In this document: positions 7,432 to 13,567 of the stretch, piece by piece | Numbering within the stretch: the first letter of the stretch is position 1 | Layout: each line of letters starts with the position of its first letter | Origin: Candidatus Firestoneibacteriota bacterium | Lineage (GTDB): Bacteria; JACRDZ01 | NCBI GenBank assembly: GCA_016212735.1 | Contig: JACRDZ010000192.1 | Location: 1-19,700, forward strand | DNA: 19,700 nucleotides | Direction: 5' to 3' | The notes under the pieces: generated by a model | Database searches by the model: none | What the model was told of the DNA's origin: nothing | What the model saw: the letters and a program-made list of their open reading frames with translations, nothing else | Translations under genes and position numbers: made by a program

Positions 7432-7744
7432 CGAAATAAGCACATCTCTAAACTCCATCATAAACAAGTTGATTTTGATTTGAATCCTGTATTATCTACG
7501 CGAAAATTATGGAATAATCTTTTTGAACTTGGTGGATTCCCTGAACCTTTTATTAAAGGTAAAAAAACATTCTGGACAAAATGGTCGCAAACTTACACAA
7601 AACAGATAATCAGAGAAGACCTGCGAAGTATAACCGAACTTAAAAATATTGACACTCTTGAGTTATTGTTTTCACTGCTCCCATCTAAAATATTATATTA
7701 GAAACAAAGATAAACATGAAGTGGATTTTATTATTGCTGATTAG
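7432..7744 (+). pseudogene. Remnant of an AAA ATPase with DUF4143 C-terminal domain
   Basis: In one frame, 7432-7701 reads VLSTRKLWNNLFELGGFPEP, then FIKGKK and further FWTKWSQTYTKQIIREDLRS. This closely resembles the middle of the widespread AAA_14/DUF4143 ATPases (GGFPEPFL...Y...LIREDIR...LE.L..LLP). The Walker A/B region is missing upstream. Immediately after SLLPSKILY, a shift in frame (about 7699-7744) gives RNKDKHEVDFIIAD and a stop, matching the C-terminal EVDF(L/I)I segment of the same family. An internal stretch of roughly 80 residues is therefore deleted and the frame broken. The 5' end has no ribosome binding site. A near-palindrome, tttaactaattggttaaa, lies just upstream (7406-7423). 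It is a dead relic of an accessory gene. Confidence 0.75.
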
Positions 7745-7805
7745 CCCTATTGTAAAAAATAATAACATAAGAATTTGTGTACATAATTTTAATATCATTA
7801 TTTTG

Positions 7806-7835
7806 TTGCAATTATGTGCATATTATGCATAATAT
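7806..7835 (+). promoter_or_regulatory. Candidate promoter of brnTA, possibly leaderless
   Basis: TTGCAA at 7806-7811 and TAATAT at 7830-7835 are 18 bp apart. The -10 box ends only 6 nt before the BrnT ATG at 7842, and no Shine-Dalgarno sequence precedes that ATG, so the mRNA may be leaderless. An alternative -10 is TATTAT at 7821-7826. Confidence 0.4.
7817..7829. promoter_or_regulatory. Palindrome in the brnTA promoter spacer, likely BrnA operator
   Basis: TGCATA-T-TATGCA is a perfect 6+1+6 palindrome placed between the candidate -35 and -10 boxes. BrnA-type ribbon-helix-helix antitoxins are known to repress their own operon. A second, weaker inverted pair (TGTACATAATT at 7778-7788 and AATTATGTGCA at 7810-7820) surrounds the -35 region. 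Confidence 0.45.
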
Positions 7836-7841
7836 CTGTGT

Positions 7842-8114
7842 ATGAGATTTGAATGGGATAAAAATAAAAGTACTGCTAATAAAGAAAAGCATGGTATTGA
7901 TTTTGAAACTGCAATAGGTATTTGGAAGGATGAAAACAATGTCGAAATTCATGCTTCACATCCGATAGAGAGTAGACGAATTATTATAGGGAAACTTCAA
8001 AATAAATTATGGACTGCGATATATACTATGAGAGGTGATGTTATCCGTATAATTTCAGTGAGGCGTGCCAGAGAAAAGGAGGAAAAATTATATGATAAAG
8101 AAAAAAATAGCTAA
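7842..8114 (+). CDS. brnT: BrnT-family toxin (DUF497)
   Basis: BrnT toxins are small RelE-fold ribonucleases that block translation by cleaving RNA and are neutralised by the BrnA antitoxin. The 90-aa product has the family hallmarks: an N-terminal FEWDKNKSTANKEKHGIDFE, a central RRIIIGK strand and the C-terminal RIISVRRAREKE basic motif. The ATG at 7842 gives the standard BrnT N-terminus but has no ribosome binding site, and the candidate -10 box lies a few bases upstream. Its last 23 nt overlap the antitoxin gene, the typical toxin-first arrangement of this system. It looks intact, unlike the two broken genes just upstream, consistent with stabilisation of an accessory region. Confidence 0.9.
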   Translation: MRFEWDKNKSTANKEKHGIDFETAIGIWKDENNVEIHASHPIESRRIIIGKLQNKLWTAIYTMRGDVIRIISVRRAREKEEKLYDKEKNS

Positions 8115-8352
8115 AAATACTAAAGAGTTTGACACTCGATTTGATTCAGGTGAAGATATACATGATCTAATTGATATATCAAAAGCAAAAGTTATTCATC
8201 ACGGGAAAAAGGTTCGCATTACACTGGATGTAGCTGAATCACTTGTTGAAGAAATAGATGCTATACGCAGAACAATAGGTGTTGATCGCGGTGCATTAAT
8301 AAAAGTTTGGCTTCAGGAAAGAATAAAACAAGAAAAAATATGTGGAATATAA
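8092..8352 (+). CDS. brnA: BrnA-family antitoxin (ribbon-helix-helix)
   Basis: BrnA binds and neutralises BrnT and represses the operon. I place the start at the ATG at 8092, 9 nt after a strong AAGGAGG (8076-8082); an in-frame GTG further upstream lacks such a site. The 86-aa product has an N-terminal toxin-binding part (about 1-45, with DTRFDSGEDIHDLID) and a C-terminal ribbon-helix-helix domain beginning near KKVRITLDVAESLVEEIDAI and ending RGALIKVWLQERI. The order of parts agrees with the BrnA/CopG antitoxin family. The 23-nt overlap with brnT and the internal ribosome binding site suggest coupled, possibly higher, antitoxin translation. Confidence 0.88.
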   Translation: MIKKKIAKNTKEFDTRFDSGEDIHDLIDISKAKVIHHGKKVRITLDVAESLVEEIDAIRRTIGVDRGALIKVWLQERIKQEKICGI

Positions 8353-8375
8353 TTAAATAGGGAAAAAATCAACAC

Positions 8376-9347
8376 ATGTTAAAAAAAATAAAGAATAAAA
8401 AAATTATAGAAACAATTAAAAGTTATGACTTGTTGGAAAATTTTACAAAATCTCATATTTCAGAACAAGCAGCTCAATACGGTAATAATAGCGGGCAAAA
8501 ACCATTCAGCGTTTTTTATGATAATTCTGAACCTTCAATAAGGCTTCTAAAAGGCGATTGTATAGAAATATTAAATCGCGCTAGAGAAAATAGCGTTGAT
8601 ATGATATTTGCAGACCCCCCCTATTTCCTTTCAAATGGCGGCATTACATGCCATGCCGGTAAAATGGTTTCAGTAAATAAAGGCAAGTGGGACAAATCAA
8701 AAGGTATAAAAGAAAGTCATGAGTTTAACCTTAAATGGCTTAAAGCTTGCCAGCGTGTTTTAAAACCTAATGGTACTATCTGGGTTTCTGGGACAACTCA
8801 CATAATCTATTCAATAGGTTACGCCATGCAAGAGCTTGGATACAAAATATTGAACGATATTATTTGGTATAAACGTAATGCTCCGCCAAATTTAGCATGT
8901 AGATATTTCACTCATTCAACAGAAATTGTTTTATGGGCGGCAAAAAATAAAAACAGCAAACATTATTTTGATTATCAATTAATGAAAAAAACAAATAATG
9001 GTAAACAAATGCGTAACCTGTGGCAATTTTCAGAAGATGAGGAAGAGCAGAGGCAAATTGATAATGTATGGCAAATATCTTCACCTCCCCCAGTTGAAAA
9101 ACATTTTGGTAAACATCCGACTCAAAAACCGGTTGAGCTTTTAAAAAGGATTATTTTAGCCGCTACAAAAGAAGGTGATTTGGTTTTGGATCCTTTTTGT
9201 GGAAGTTCAACAACTGGTGTTGCCGCGAACTCGCTGAATAGGAGATATGTTGGGATTGATAAGGAAGAAGATTATCTTGAACTTTCGAAGAAACGTCTTG
9301 AAGAAGCAATAAATAAAAATATTTTGCTTGAGGTGGTGAATAAGTAA
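8376..9347 (+). CDS. DNA adenine methyltransferase, beta class (DpnA/MboI-type)
   Basis: The enzyme transfers a methyl group from S-adenosylmethionine to an adenine (less likely N4-cytosine) in a specific DNA site. In the 323-aa protein the catalytic motif DPPY (80-83) precedes the cofactor motif DPFCGSSTTG (272-281), the order of the beta class. Segments such as FADPPYFLSNGGI, CRYFTHSTEIVLWA and GKHPTQKP (245-252) closely resemble, from memory, the second methyltransferase of GATC systems (M.DpnA, MboI group), so GATC is the best guess for specificity. Relative to M.DpnA as I recall it, an acidic insert lies at about 218-232 (FSEDEEEQRQIDNVW). The start ATG is preceded only by a weak AGGGA. 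The gene begins 23 nt after brnA. A MutH-like endonuclease gene follows at 9609, forming a probable type II restriction-modification pair. Confidence 0.88.
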   Translation: MLKKIKNKKIIETIKSYDLLENFTKSHISEQAAQYGNNSGQKPFSVFYDNSEPSIRLLKGDCIEILNRARENSVDMIFADPPYFLSNGGITCHAGKMVSVNKGKWDKSKGIKESHEFNLKWLKACQRVLKPNGTIWVSGTTHIIYSIGYAMQELGYKILNDIIWYKRNAPPNLACRYFTHSTEIVLWAAKNKNSKHYFDYQLMKKTNNGKQMRNLWQFSEDEEEQRQIDNVWQISSPPPVEKHFGKHPTQKPVELLKRIILAATKEGDLVLDPFCGSSTTGVAANSLNRRYVGIDKEEDYLELSKKRLEEAINKNILLEVVNK

Positions 9348-9599
9348 TCAGGACCTGAAATTTTAAAAATTCTTTTTGGGAAAGATGCAAAAACAAAAAG
9401 ATTAAAAGAAGATGTTATTAAAGATAATGTTTATAATAAAAAATGGTATGAGGAAAGAATTAATTTAGATGCAGAAATGTTTCGGAAAGCGAAGGCATTA
9501 GGATATGATGCGATTGTACTAGTTTGCAAAAGTGGTAAAAAATCCTTGTTGAAAAACAAAAAACCTAAATCTATTGAATTAAATTTATTATTTGTTTAA
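9348..9599 (+). pseudogene. Unrecognised 83-codon ORF without a start codon, in frame with the methyltransferase
   Basis: Directly after the methyltransferase TAA, and in its frame, 83 codons stay open to a TAA at 9597-9599. The product has protein-like composition: it begins SGPEILKILFGKD, continues through NKKWYEERINLDAEMFRKAK and GYDAIVLVCKSGKKS, and ends KPKSIELNLLFV. No ATG, GTG or TTG occurs in its first 43 codons; the first ATG is at 9477. It is therefore either the 3' end of a gene whose 5' part was lost when the restriction locus was assembled, or a C-terminal extension reached only by stop-codon readthrough. I do not recognise the family. The IELN-type ending and GYDAIV strand look like the end of a compact alpha/beta domain. 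Confidence 0.45.
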
Positions 9600-9608
9600 A
9601 AGGAAACC

Positions 9609-10253
9609 ATGAAAATAATTACCAGAGCAACAGCTTTGAAAAATTTAGAAAAATATATTGGGCAGGATTTGAGAAAACTTGCTTTACAGTATGGAGTTAC
9701 CACCTACGAAACAGGTAAACAAAATAAAGGTTGGAAAGGTTTGGTTTTAGAAAAATTAGCAGGATTAGAAAACAATATTTCTAAAGCACCAAATGGTCTT
9801 TCTTATGAATTGAAATCGGTTAGCTTCTATTATACGAAAAAAGGACTTGTTCCACAACAAACAATGGCAATAACAATGATTAATCCCGAAGAACTAAAAG
9901 CTCATACTTTTTTTGAAAGTCATTGTTGGAATAAGTTAAAATCAATGGTTTTTTGTGCAGTAATGTGGCATGGTGAAAATTCCGAACAAGCAGAATTATT
10001 GAAAGTTGTAAGCCTGGATTTTGCAGAAGACGATGAATTGATTAAAGAAATAAAGGCTGATTATGATTTCATACGAGAAAAATTGATTAAACATGATTTT
10101 GAGAGTTTGACTGGTGAAGATGGTAAATGGATACAGGCAAGAACAAAAGGTACAGGTGGAATAAATCCAAGAACAGGAAAAAAAAGACCGAGAACTCGTG
10201 CTTTTTATGCAAGAACATGTTTAGTCAAAAAGATTTTTGAAACTGCTTCATAA
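9609..10253 (+). CDS. MutH/Sau3AI-family restriction endonuclease
   Basis: MutH/Sau3AI enzymes cut DNA at GATC-type sites. As the partner of the upstream methyltransferase this would be the restriction subunit that attacks unmethylated foreign DNA. In the 214-aa protein, KGWKGLVLEKLAG (40-52; E48 corresponds to MutH E56) and YELK (66-69; E67 and K69 correspond to MutH E77 and K79) mark the nuclease core. TMAITMINPE (85-94) and CWNKLKSMVF (106-115) also fit the family. The acidic residue normally found five to seven positions before the ELK glutamate is absent: N62 and A60 occupy these places. The enzyme may thus be inactive or use another ligand. The start follows AAAAGGAA closely. It is near MutH length (about 230 aa), with no extra Sau3AI-like second domain. 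Confidence 0.85.
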   Translation: MKIITRATALKNLEKYIGQDLRKLALQYGVTTYETGKQNKGWKGLVLEKLAGLENNISKAPNGLSYELKSVSFYYTKKGLVPQQTMAITMINPEELKAHTFFESHCWNKLKSMVFCAVMWHGENSEQAELLKVVSLDFAEDDELIKEIKADYDFIREKLIKHDFESLTGEDGKWIQARTKGTGGINPRTGKKRPRTRAFYARTCLVKKIFETAS

Positions 10254-10276
10254 AAAATATTGTGTTAAACCTTTAT

Positions 10277-10305
10277 TTGACACTTGACATACATTTATTC
10301 ATAAT
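10277..10305 (+). promoter_or_regulatory. Strong sigma-70-type promoter upstream of the orphan antitoxin
   Basis: TTGACA (10277-10282), a 17-bp spacer, then CATAAT (10300-10305) is close to the consensus. A second TTGACA starts at 10284 and could pair with AATATA. The nearest gene is the antitoxin at 10433, implying a leader of about 120 nt. Confidence 0.6.
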
Positions 10306-10309
10306 GAAT
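10297..10309. promoter_or_regulatory. Palindrome over the -10 box, likely antitoxin operator
   Basis: ATTCAT-A-ATGAAT is a perfect 6+1+6 palindrome covering the -10 box of the promoter at 10277-10305. Its size and symmetry match the palindrome in front of brnTA (7817-7829), although the sequence differs. Autorepression by the downstream ribbon-helix-helix protein is the natural reading. Confidence 0.45.
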
Positions 10310-10432
10310 ATATTTTTAATTTGGATATGCTGGAAGAAAGGATTCTGGAATATTTTATATAAGAATAATGTGTTTTATAGTTAACAAACAGTACATCCAG
10401 AACAGAAACAATATTGGGAAAGGTGGTAAAAT

Positions 10433-10651
10433 ATGAGAAAAGAATACGATTTTTCTAAAGCTAAAAAAAATCCTTATGCCAGTCGTTTAAAACGACAAGT
10501 TACAATAAGACTTGATGAGGAAACGATTAAGTATTTTAAAAAACTTTCGGAAGAAGCAGAAATCCCATATCAAACCCTGATTAATCTTTATTTACGTGAT
10601 TGCGCTGCTTCAAGCCGTAAGCTTTCTTTGCAATGGAAAGTGGCTGTATAA
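10433..10651 (+). CDS. Orphan BrnA/CopG-like ribbon-helix-helix antitoxin
   Basis: The 72-aa protein has an N-terminal MRKEYDFSKAKKNPYAS stretch typical of one BrnA-antitoxin branch, then a ribbon-helix-helix domain. The strand RQVTIRLDE (20-28) is followed by helices through IPYQTLINLYLRDCA (44-58) and a basic tail. Such proteins bind DNA as dimers, repress their own promoter and neutralise a BrnT-like or similar toxin. A ribosome binding site, AAAGGTGG, lies just before the ATG. No toxin gene is adjacent: the 179 bp upstream holds a promoter, a palindrome and only a 26-codon open frame (from the ATG at 10305) without toxin features. It may be a solitary antitoxin acting against a toxin elsewhere, or the survivor of a decayed pair. 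Confidence 0.82.
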   Translation: MRKEYDFSKAKKNPYASRLKRQVTIRLDEETIKYFKKLSEEAEIPYQTLINLYLRDCAASSRKLSLQWKVAV

Positions 10652-10732
10652 TTTTAATTATATTCCTCTGGGAAAAATTGGGTTAGCAATGCAAAATTAA
10701 AGAGAAATAAATTTAAAGTAATTATAAATTAA

Positions 10733-10790
10733 GCCTGATGAATCAGGCAACTACAATGCAATATGTTTGTAGTTGCCCAATTTATTGGGC
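10733..10790. repeat. Three-hairpin palindromic element, copy 2 (inverted)
   Basis: This is the reverse-complement copy of the core at 999-1056: GCCTGATGAATCAGGC (10733-10748), a middle stem AACTAC/GTAGTT (10749-10754 and 10769-10774), then GCCCAATTTATTGGGC (10775-10790). The copies differ at 6 of 58 positions. Four of those make two compensatory pair changes in the variable hairpin; the other two are in loops. It lies between convergent genes (antitoxin at 10433 and the sensor-like gene at 10842) and could also limit read-through from both sides. The outer arms of copy 1 are absent here. Confidence 0.85.
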
Positions 10791-10841
10791 ATAAAATGAA
10801 TAGGATTTTAATATTTATGAAACGATGATATCTTCCTTTTA

Positions 10842-11579
10842 TTAGAAAAATATTTTTTGCTGTCTTACTAAACCGACACTAGCGGTTTTAAAACAGTTGA
10901 TCATCGGTTCAAATAATTCAACATTCTCCTTGCTTAGTTTGTCCCTTGTAAAAAAAATTGCTGCGACAATATTTTTTTCTACTAGCATGTACTTTCCGCC
11001 AATACCAAAAACAGTACCTACATTGTATTCTTTCACAAAATCCTGCATAGGGATTATTTTACGATTTTTTGAGTCTATAGATTCTTTCGCATCCGAAACA
11101 AAAAAAATACCGCTAATATCTGTGTCAGTTTTAATTTCCATTCCACCTCCAAGGTCTTTCAACCAATTCAGGTTTAATCCCAGATCTTTGAAAAGTCTGG
11201 ATAGCATTGGGACTGATTCAATAAAATTATCTGAAACAAGAGGTATACCAATATGTCCTTTGGAATTTCGCCTGTCATTCCATTCAGAATTTTCCCCATG
11301 TGTTCCAATAAGAGATAAGACAGGTGTATTATCCTTAAGCTCCAGGTTTACACCTATTTTATTCGCCAGATTTATTACAAATTTCTGATTAAATGGAGGA
11401 AGTTTTGCGTAGGGAATAGAGATAAATACTCTTAATAAAACAATAGATTCTTTAAATTCATTATAGACTGTTTCAACAAATTTCTGTGCAGTATGCTCAA
11501 CACAACTGCAATTATTCAATTCAGTTCTTAATCTGTCGAGCACTAATGTAATACTTTTGACTTCGTTCAACTTTGACAT
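10842..11579 (-). CDS. Stand-alone sensor-like protein of unknown function
   Basis: I set the start at the ATG at 11579, preceded by GGAGA 8 nt upstream; the open frame extends further back but into a region without a ribosome binding site. The 245-aa product has no signal peptide or membrane segment. A helical N-terminus (LVLDRLRTELNN, then FVETVYNEFKESIVLLRVF) leads to SLIGTHGENSEWNDRR (89-104), GHIGIPL (108-114) and VGTVFGIGG (187-195), ending in a strand and helix (VAAIFFTRDKLSKENVELFE). From memory, the pattern T.GE..EWN.R..S.GH..IPL and the G.GG strand recall a conserved GAF-like module found in cyanobacterial and myxobacterial sensor proteins, sometimes fused to kinases. Here no output domain is attached. 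It lies 55 bp downstream of the haem-motif lipoprotein on the same strand, so co-transcription is likely and a signalling link is possible. Confidence 0.6.
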   Translation of the reverse strand: MSKLNEVKSITLVLDRLRTELNNCSCVEHTAQKFVETVYNEFKESIVLLRVFISIPYAKLPPFNQKFVINLANKIGVNLELKDNTPVLSLIGTHGENSEWNDRRNSKGHIGIPLVSDNFIESVPMLSRLFKDLGLNLNWLKDLGGGMEIKTDTDISGIFFVSDAKESIDSKNRKIIPMQDFVKEYNVGTVFGIGGKYMLVEKNIVAAIFFTRDKLSKENVELFEPMINCFKTASVGLVRQQKIFF

Positions 11580-11634
11580 GTGCGGTCTCCATTTTATAGT
11601 TCTTATATAAGTTAGACTATAGGTTAATATCCTA

Positions 11635-13434
11635 TTACTTAACTGTCCACATAGGCAGATGTTCTCCTGTTTTTGGGTTATTAGCATTTGGTAATGGTAT
11701 TGGAGGAGAAAAAGACGGTGTTCCTCCTGAAAAAGTAATCCTTACTATATAAATATTCATATCATCGTTATTTGGATTAATATTTGGATATAGCGGATAA
11801 CTGGAACTAAAAGCAATCCATGTTTCTTTGATATCTATATCTGATTTAACTCCATTATCATCAAACCATTCACCTTTTTTACCCCATGTTGACCATGAGT
11901 TAATGAATTCTATCCATCCCGATGGAGCTACAGAATATCTGCTGCCACCAGAAACTGATACAATATAAACATTTATTCCAGCTTTTGCCCCCTGTTTAGG
12001 ATCAGCATAATTACTATCCCCATTTGTTCCCATATTATGATGTGTATATGCTATCCATTTGCCATCAGGAGAAAAAGAAGGATAATAATTCATATCATTA
12101 TTATTGTTTGCATCAGAATCAGGATTATTATAAATATCTGTTATTGTTAATTTTGTAACAGTACCACCTGCTGCAATATTAGCTGGATTTGTTGGTGTAT
12201 AAACATATATATTAGCTGGTCCTTTAATAGTAAATCCTTCATTATTCGTTAACTGCTCACACCTTACAAATGCAATAGATCCATTCGGATTCCATGTCGG
12301 CATGGTTTCAGCTTTCTGAGTATTAACGGATGATGGTAAAGCAGTTCCAATATCAGTTGTATCTGATACTTTTTTAACATAAATGTCACCCTTTACAGCA
12401 AACACAACCCAATCATTATTTTTAGGATTAAAATCTACAAAACAAGCTTTCTTATCAGGAGGAGATCCTGCCGGAGGATAAACAGAGGTATCTTTAGGAA
12501 CACGATAAGGAGCTGTTGTTGAAACACTTATATCTCCGAAATGAATACTCTGATGTCTTGACATATCAGTTCCAAGGTGCTCAACAATAGCATATTTTTT
12601 GCCATCATGAGAAACCGCATGGCATCCAGCACAGAAATCAGCATATTCAGCTTTTCCATCATGATCATAATCAGGACTTCCAAATCCATAGAAGGATACA
12701 GGTATATTATTGCCATTTGAATCCATAACCATGATTGAACCTTTTGCATTATTAATAGTAGTAGAGTTAAAATCTGTAAAATTTGAAACTCTCCAGAAAT
12801 AAATTGATCCTTCAAGTTTTTCATCTAAAATTTTAAATGAAGTTTTATCTTTATATGTTACAACTTCAGTAATATCTCCGCTTGAATTTTCAGCTATTCC
12901 ATATATTTGAGCTGCAATATCTTTTCCTTTATCTGCTTTGTTTTTAAATTTATCCCATAATTCATCATTGGGTGTGAAATTCACACTTTTTGTTACTATT
13001 CTAAGTTTTTCATTTGTACTTTTACCGCTTTCTGTTATAGGTATTTCAATAGTAAGATAAAAAAGATTATATTTATTATCCGGATTTGTCCATGCAAAAA
13101 AGTTTTGCCGTCCTATATTTGATGGGAGAACTGCATTATTTATTATAGAAGTAAACATTGGGGCTGAATTATCAGAAACTGTTTTTACTGAAATTTTTCC
13201 GTCTTCTATTAATTCACTAATATTTTTTGCTTTTTCCAATGGGACAGTAATTCCTGTTGTATCAGCACCTTCGGCAAGATCATCTTTGTTTTGTGTTTGA
13301 ATTTCATCAAAATATTTGCTAAGTTCAGTTAATATTTTATCTTTATCTCCTGTTCCTCCACACGATAATGCAATAATGAAAACTAATGTAAATAAGAAAA
13401 AGATGCTAAATATTTTAATACTTTTTCGCTGCAT
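11635..13434 (-). CDS. TolB-like beta-propeller lipoprotein with one c-type haem motif
   Basis: The 599-aa precursor begins with a lipoprotein signal: a hydrophobic stretch at about 8-24 and lipobox IALSC, with C25 the lipid-modified residue, followed by GG. A CAGCH motif (C268, C271, H272) followed by AVSHDGKK indicates covalent haem c attachment. TolB/WD40-like PD40 blades follow, for example TMPTWNPNGSIAFVR and YYPSFSPDGKWIAYTHH in the second half. The N-terminal 100-230 region looks like an all-beta domain. The protein would be exported and anchored to a membrane, probably in the periplasm or at the surface. Similar CxxCH-plus-propeller proteins occur in deltaproteobacteria; function is unknown, with electron transfer or sensing as candidates. 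AGGAGGAG precedes the ATG. TATAAT-like boxes lie in the 133 bp upstream. Confidence 0.8.
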   Translation of the reverse strand: MQRKSIKIFSIFFLFTLVFIIALSCGGTGDKDKILTELSKYFDEIQTQNKDDLAEGADTTGITVPLEKAKNISELIEDGKISVKTVSDNSAPMFTSIINNAVLPSNIGRQNFFAWTNPDNKYNLFYLTIEIPITESGKSTNEKLRIVTKSVNFTPNDELWDKFKNKADKGKDIAAQIYGIAENSSGDITEVVTYKDKTSFKILDEKLEGSIYFWRVSNFTDFNSTTINNAKGSIMVMDSNGNNIPVSFYGFGSPDYDHDGKAEYADFCAGCHAVSHDGKKYAIVEHLGTDMSRHQSIHFGDISVSTTAPYRVPKDTSVYPPAGSPPDKKACFVDFNPKNNDWVVFAVKGDIYVKKVSDTTDIGTALPSSVNTQKAETMPTWNPNGSIAFVRCEQLTNNEGFTIKGPANIYVYTPTNPANIAAGGTVTKLTITDIYNNPDSDANNNNDMNYYPSFSPDGKWIAYTHHNMGTNGDSNYADPKQGAKAGINVYIVSVSGGSRYSVAPSGWIEFINSWSTWGKKGEWFDDNGVKSDIDIKETWIAFSSSYPLYPNINPNNDDMNIYIVRITFSGGTPSFSPPIPLPNANNPKTGEHLPMWTVK

Positions 13435-13567
13435 TTTTATCTCCTCCTATGATAGATTTAACATTATATTATAACATTATATTAATATATTACTTATGCT
13501 TTTTGCAAGTCCTTGTTTATTTATGGGTGCTTTATTTTTTCTTTTAATGTTATCTCATCTTCATATT

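Noticed and set aside
8065..8091. Upstream GTG as the start of BrnA
   Set aside because: The ATG at 8092 has a perfect AAGGAGG at ideal spacing and gives the family's usual N-terminus.
10897..11388. A 163-codon plus-strand frame antisense to the sensor-like gene
   Set aside because: It is a shadow of the minus-strand gene with no ribosome binding site or recognisable motif.
11580..11687. N-terminal extension of the sensor-like protein to an ATG at 11687
   Set aside because: The extension would overlap the lipoprotein gene, has no ribosome binding site and reads as non-protein-like sequence; the ATG at 11579 has GGAGA.
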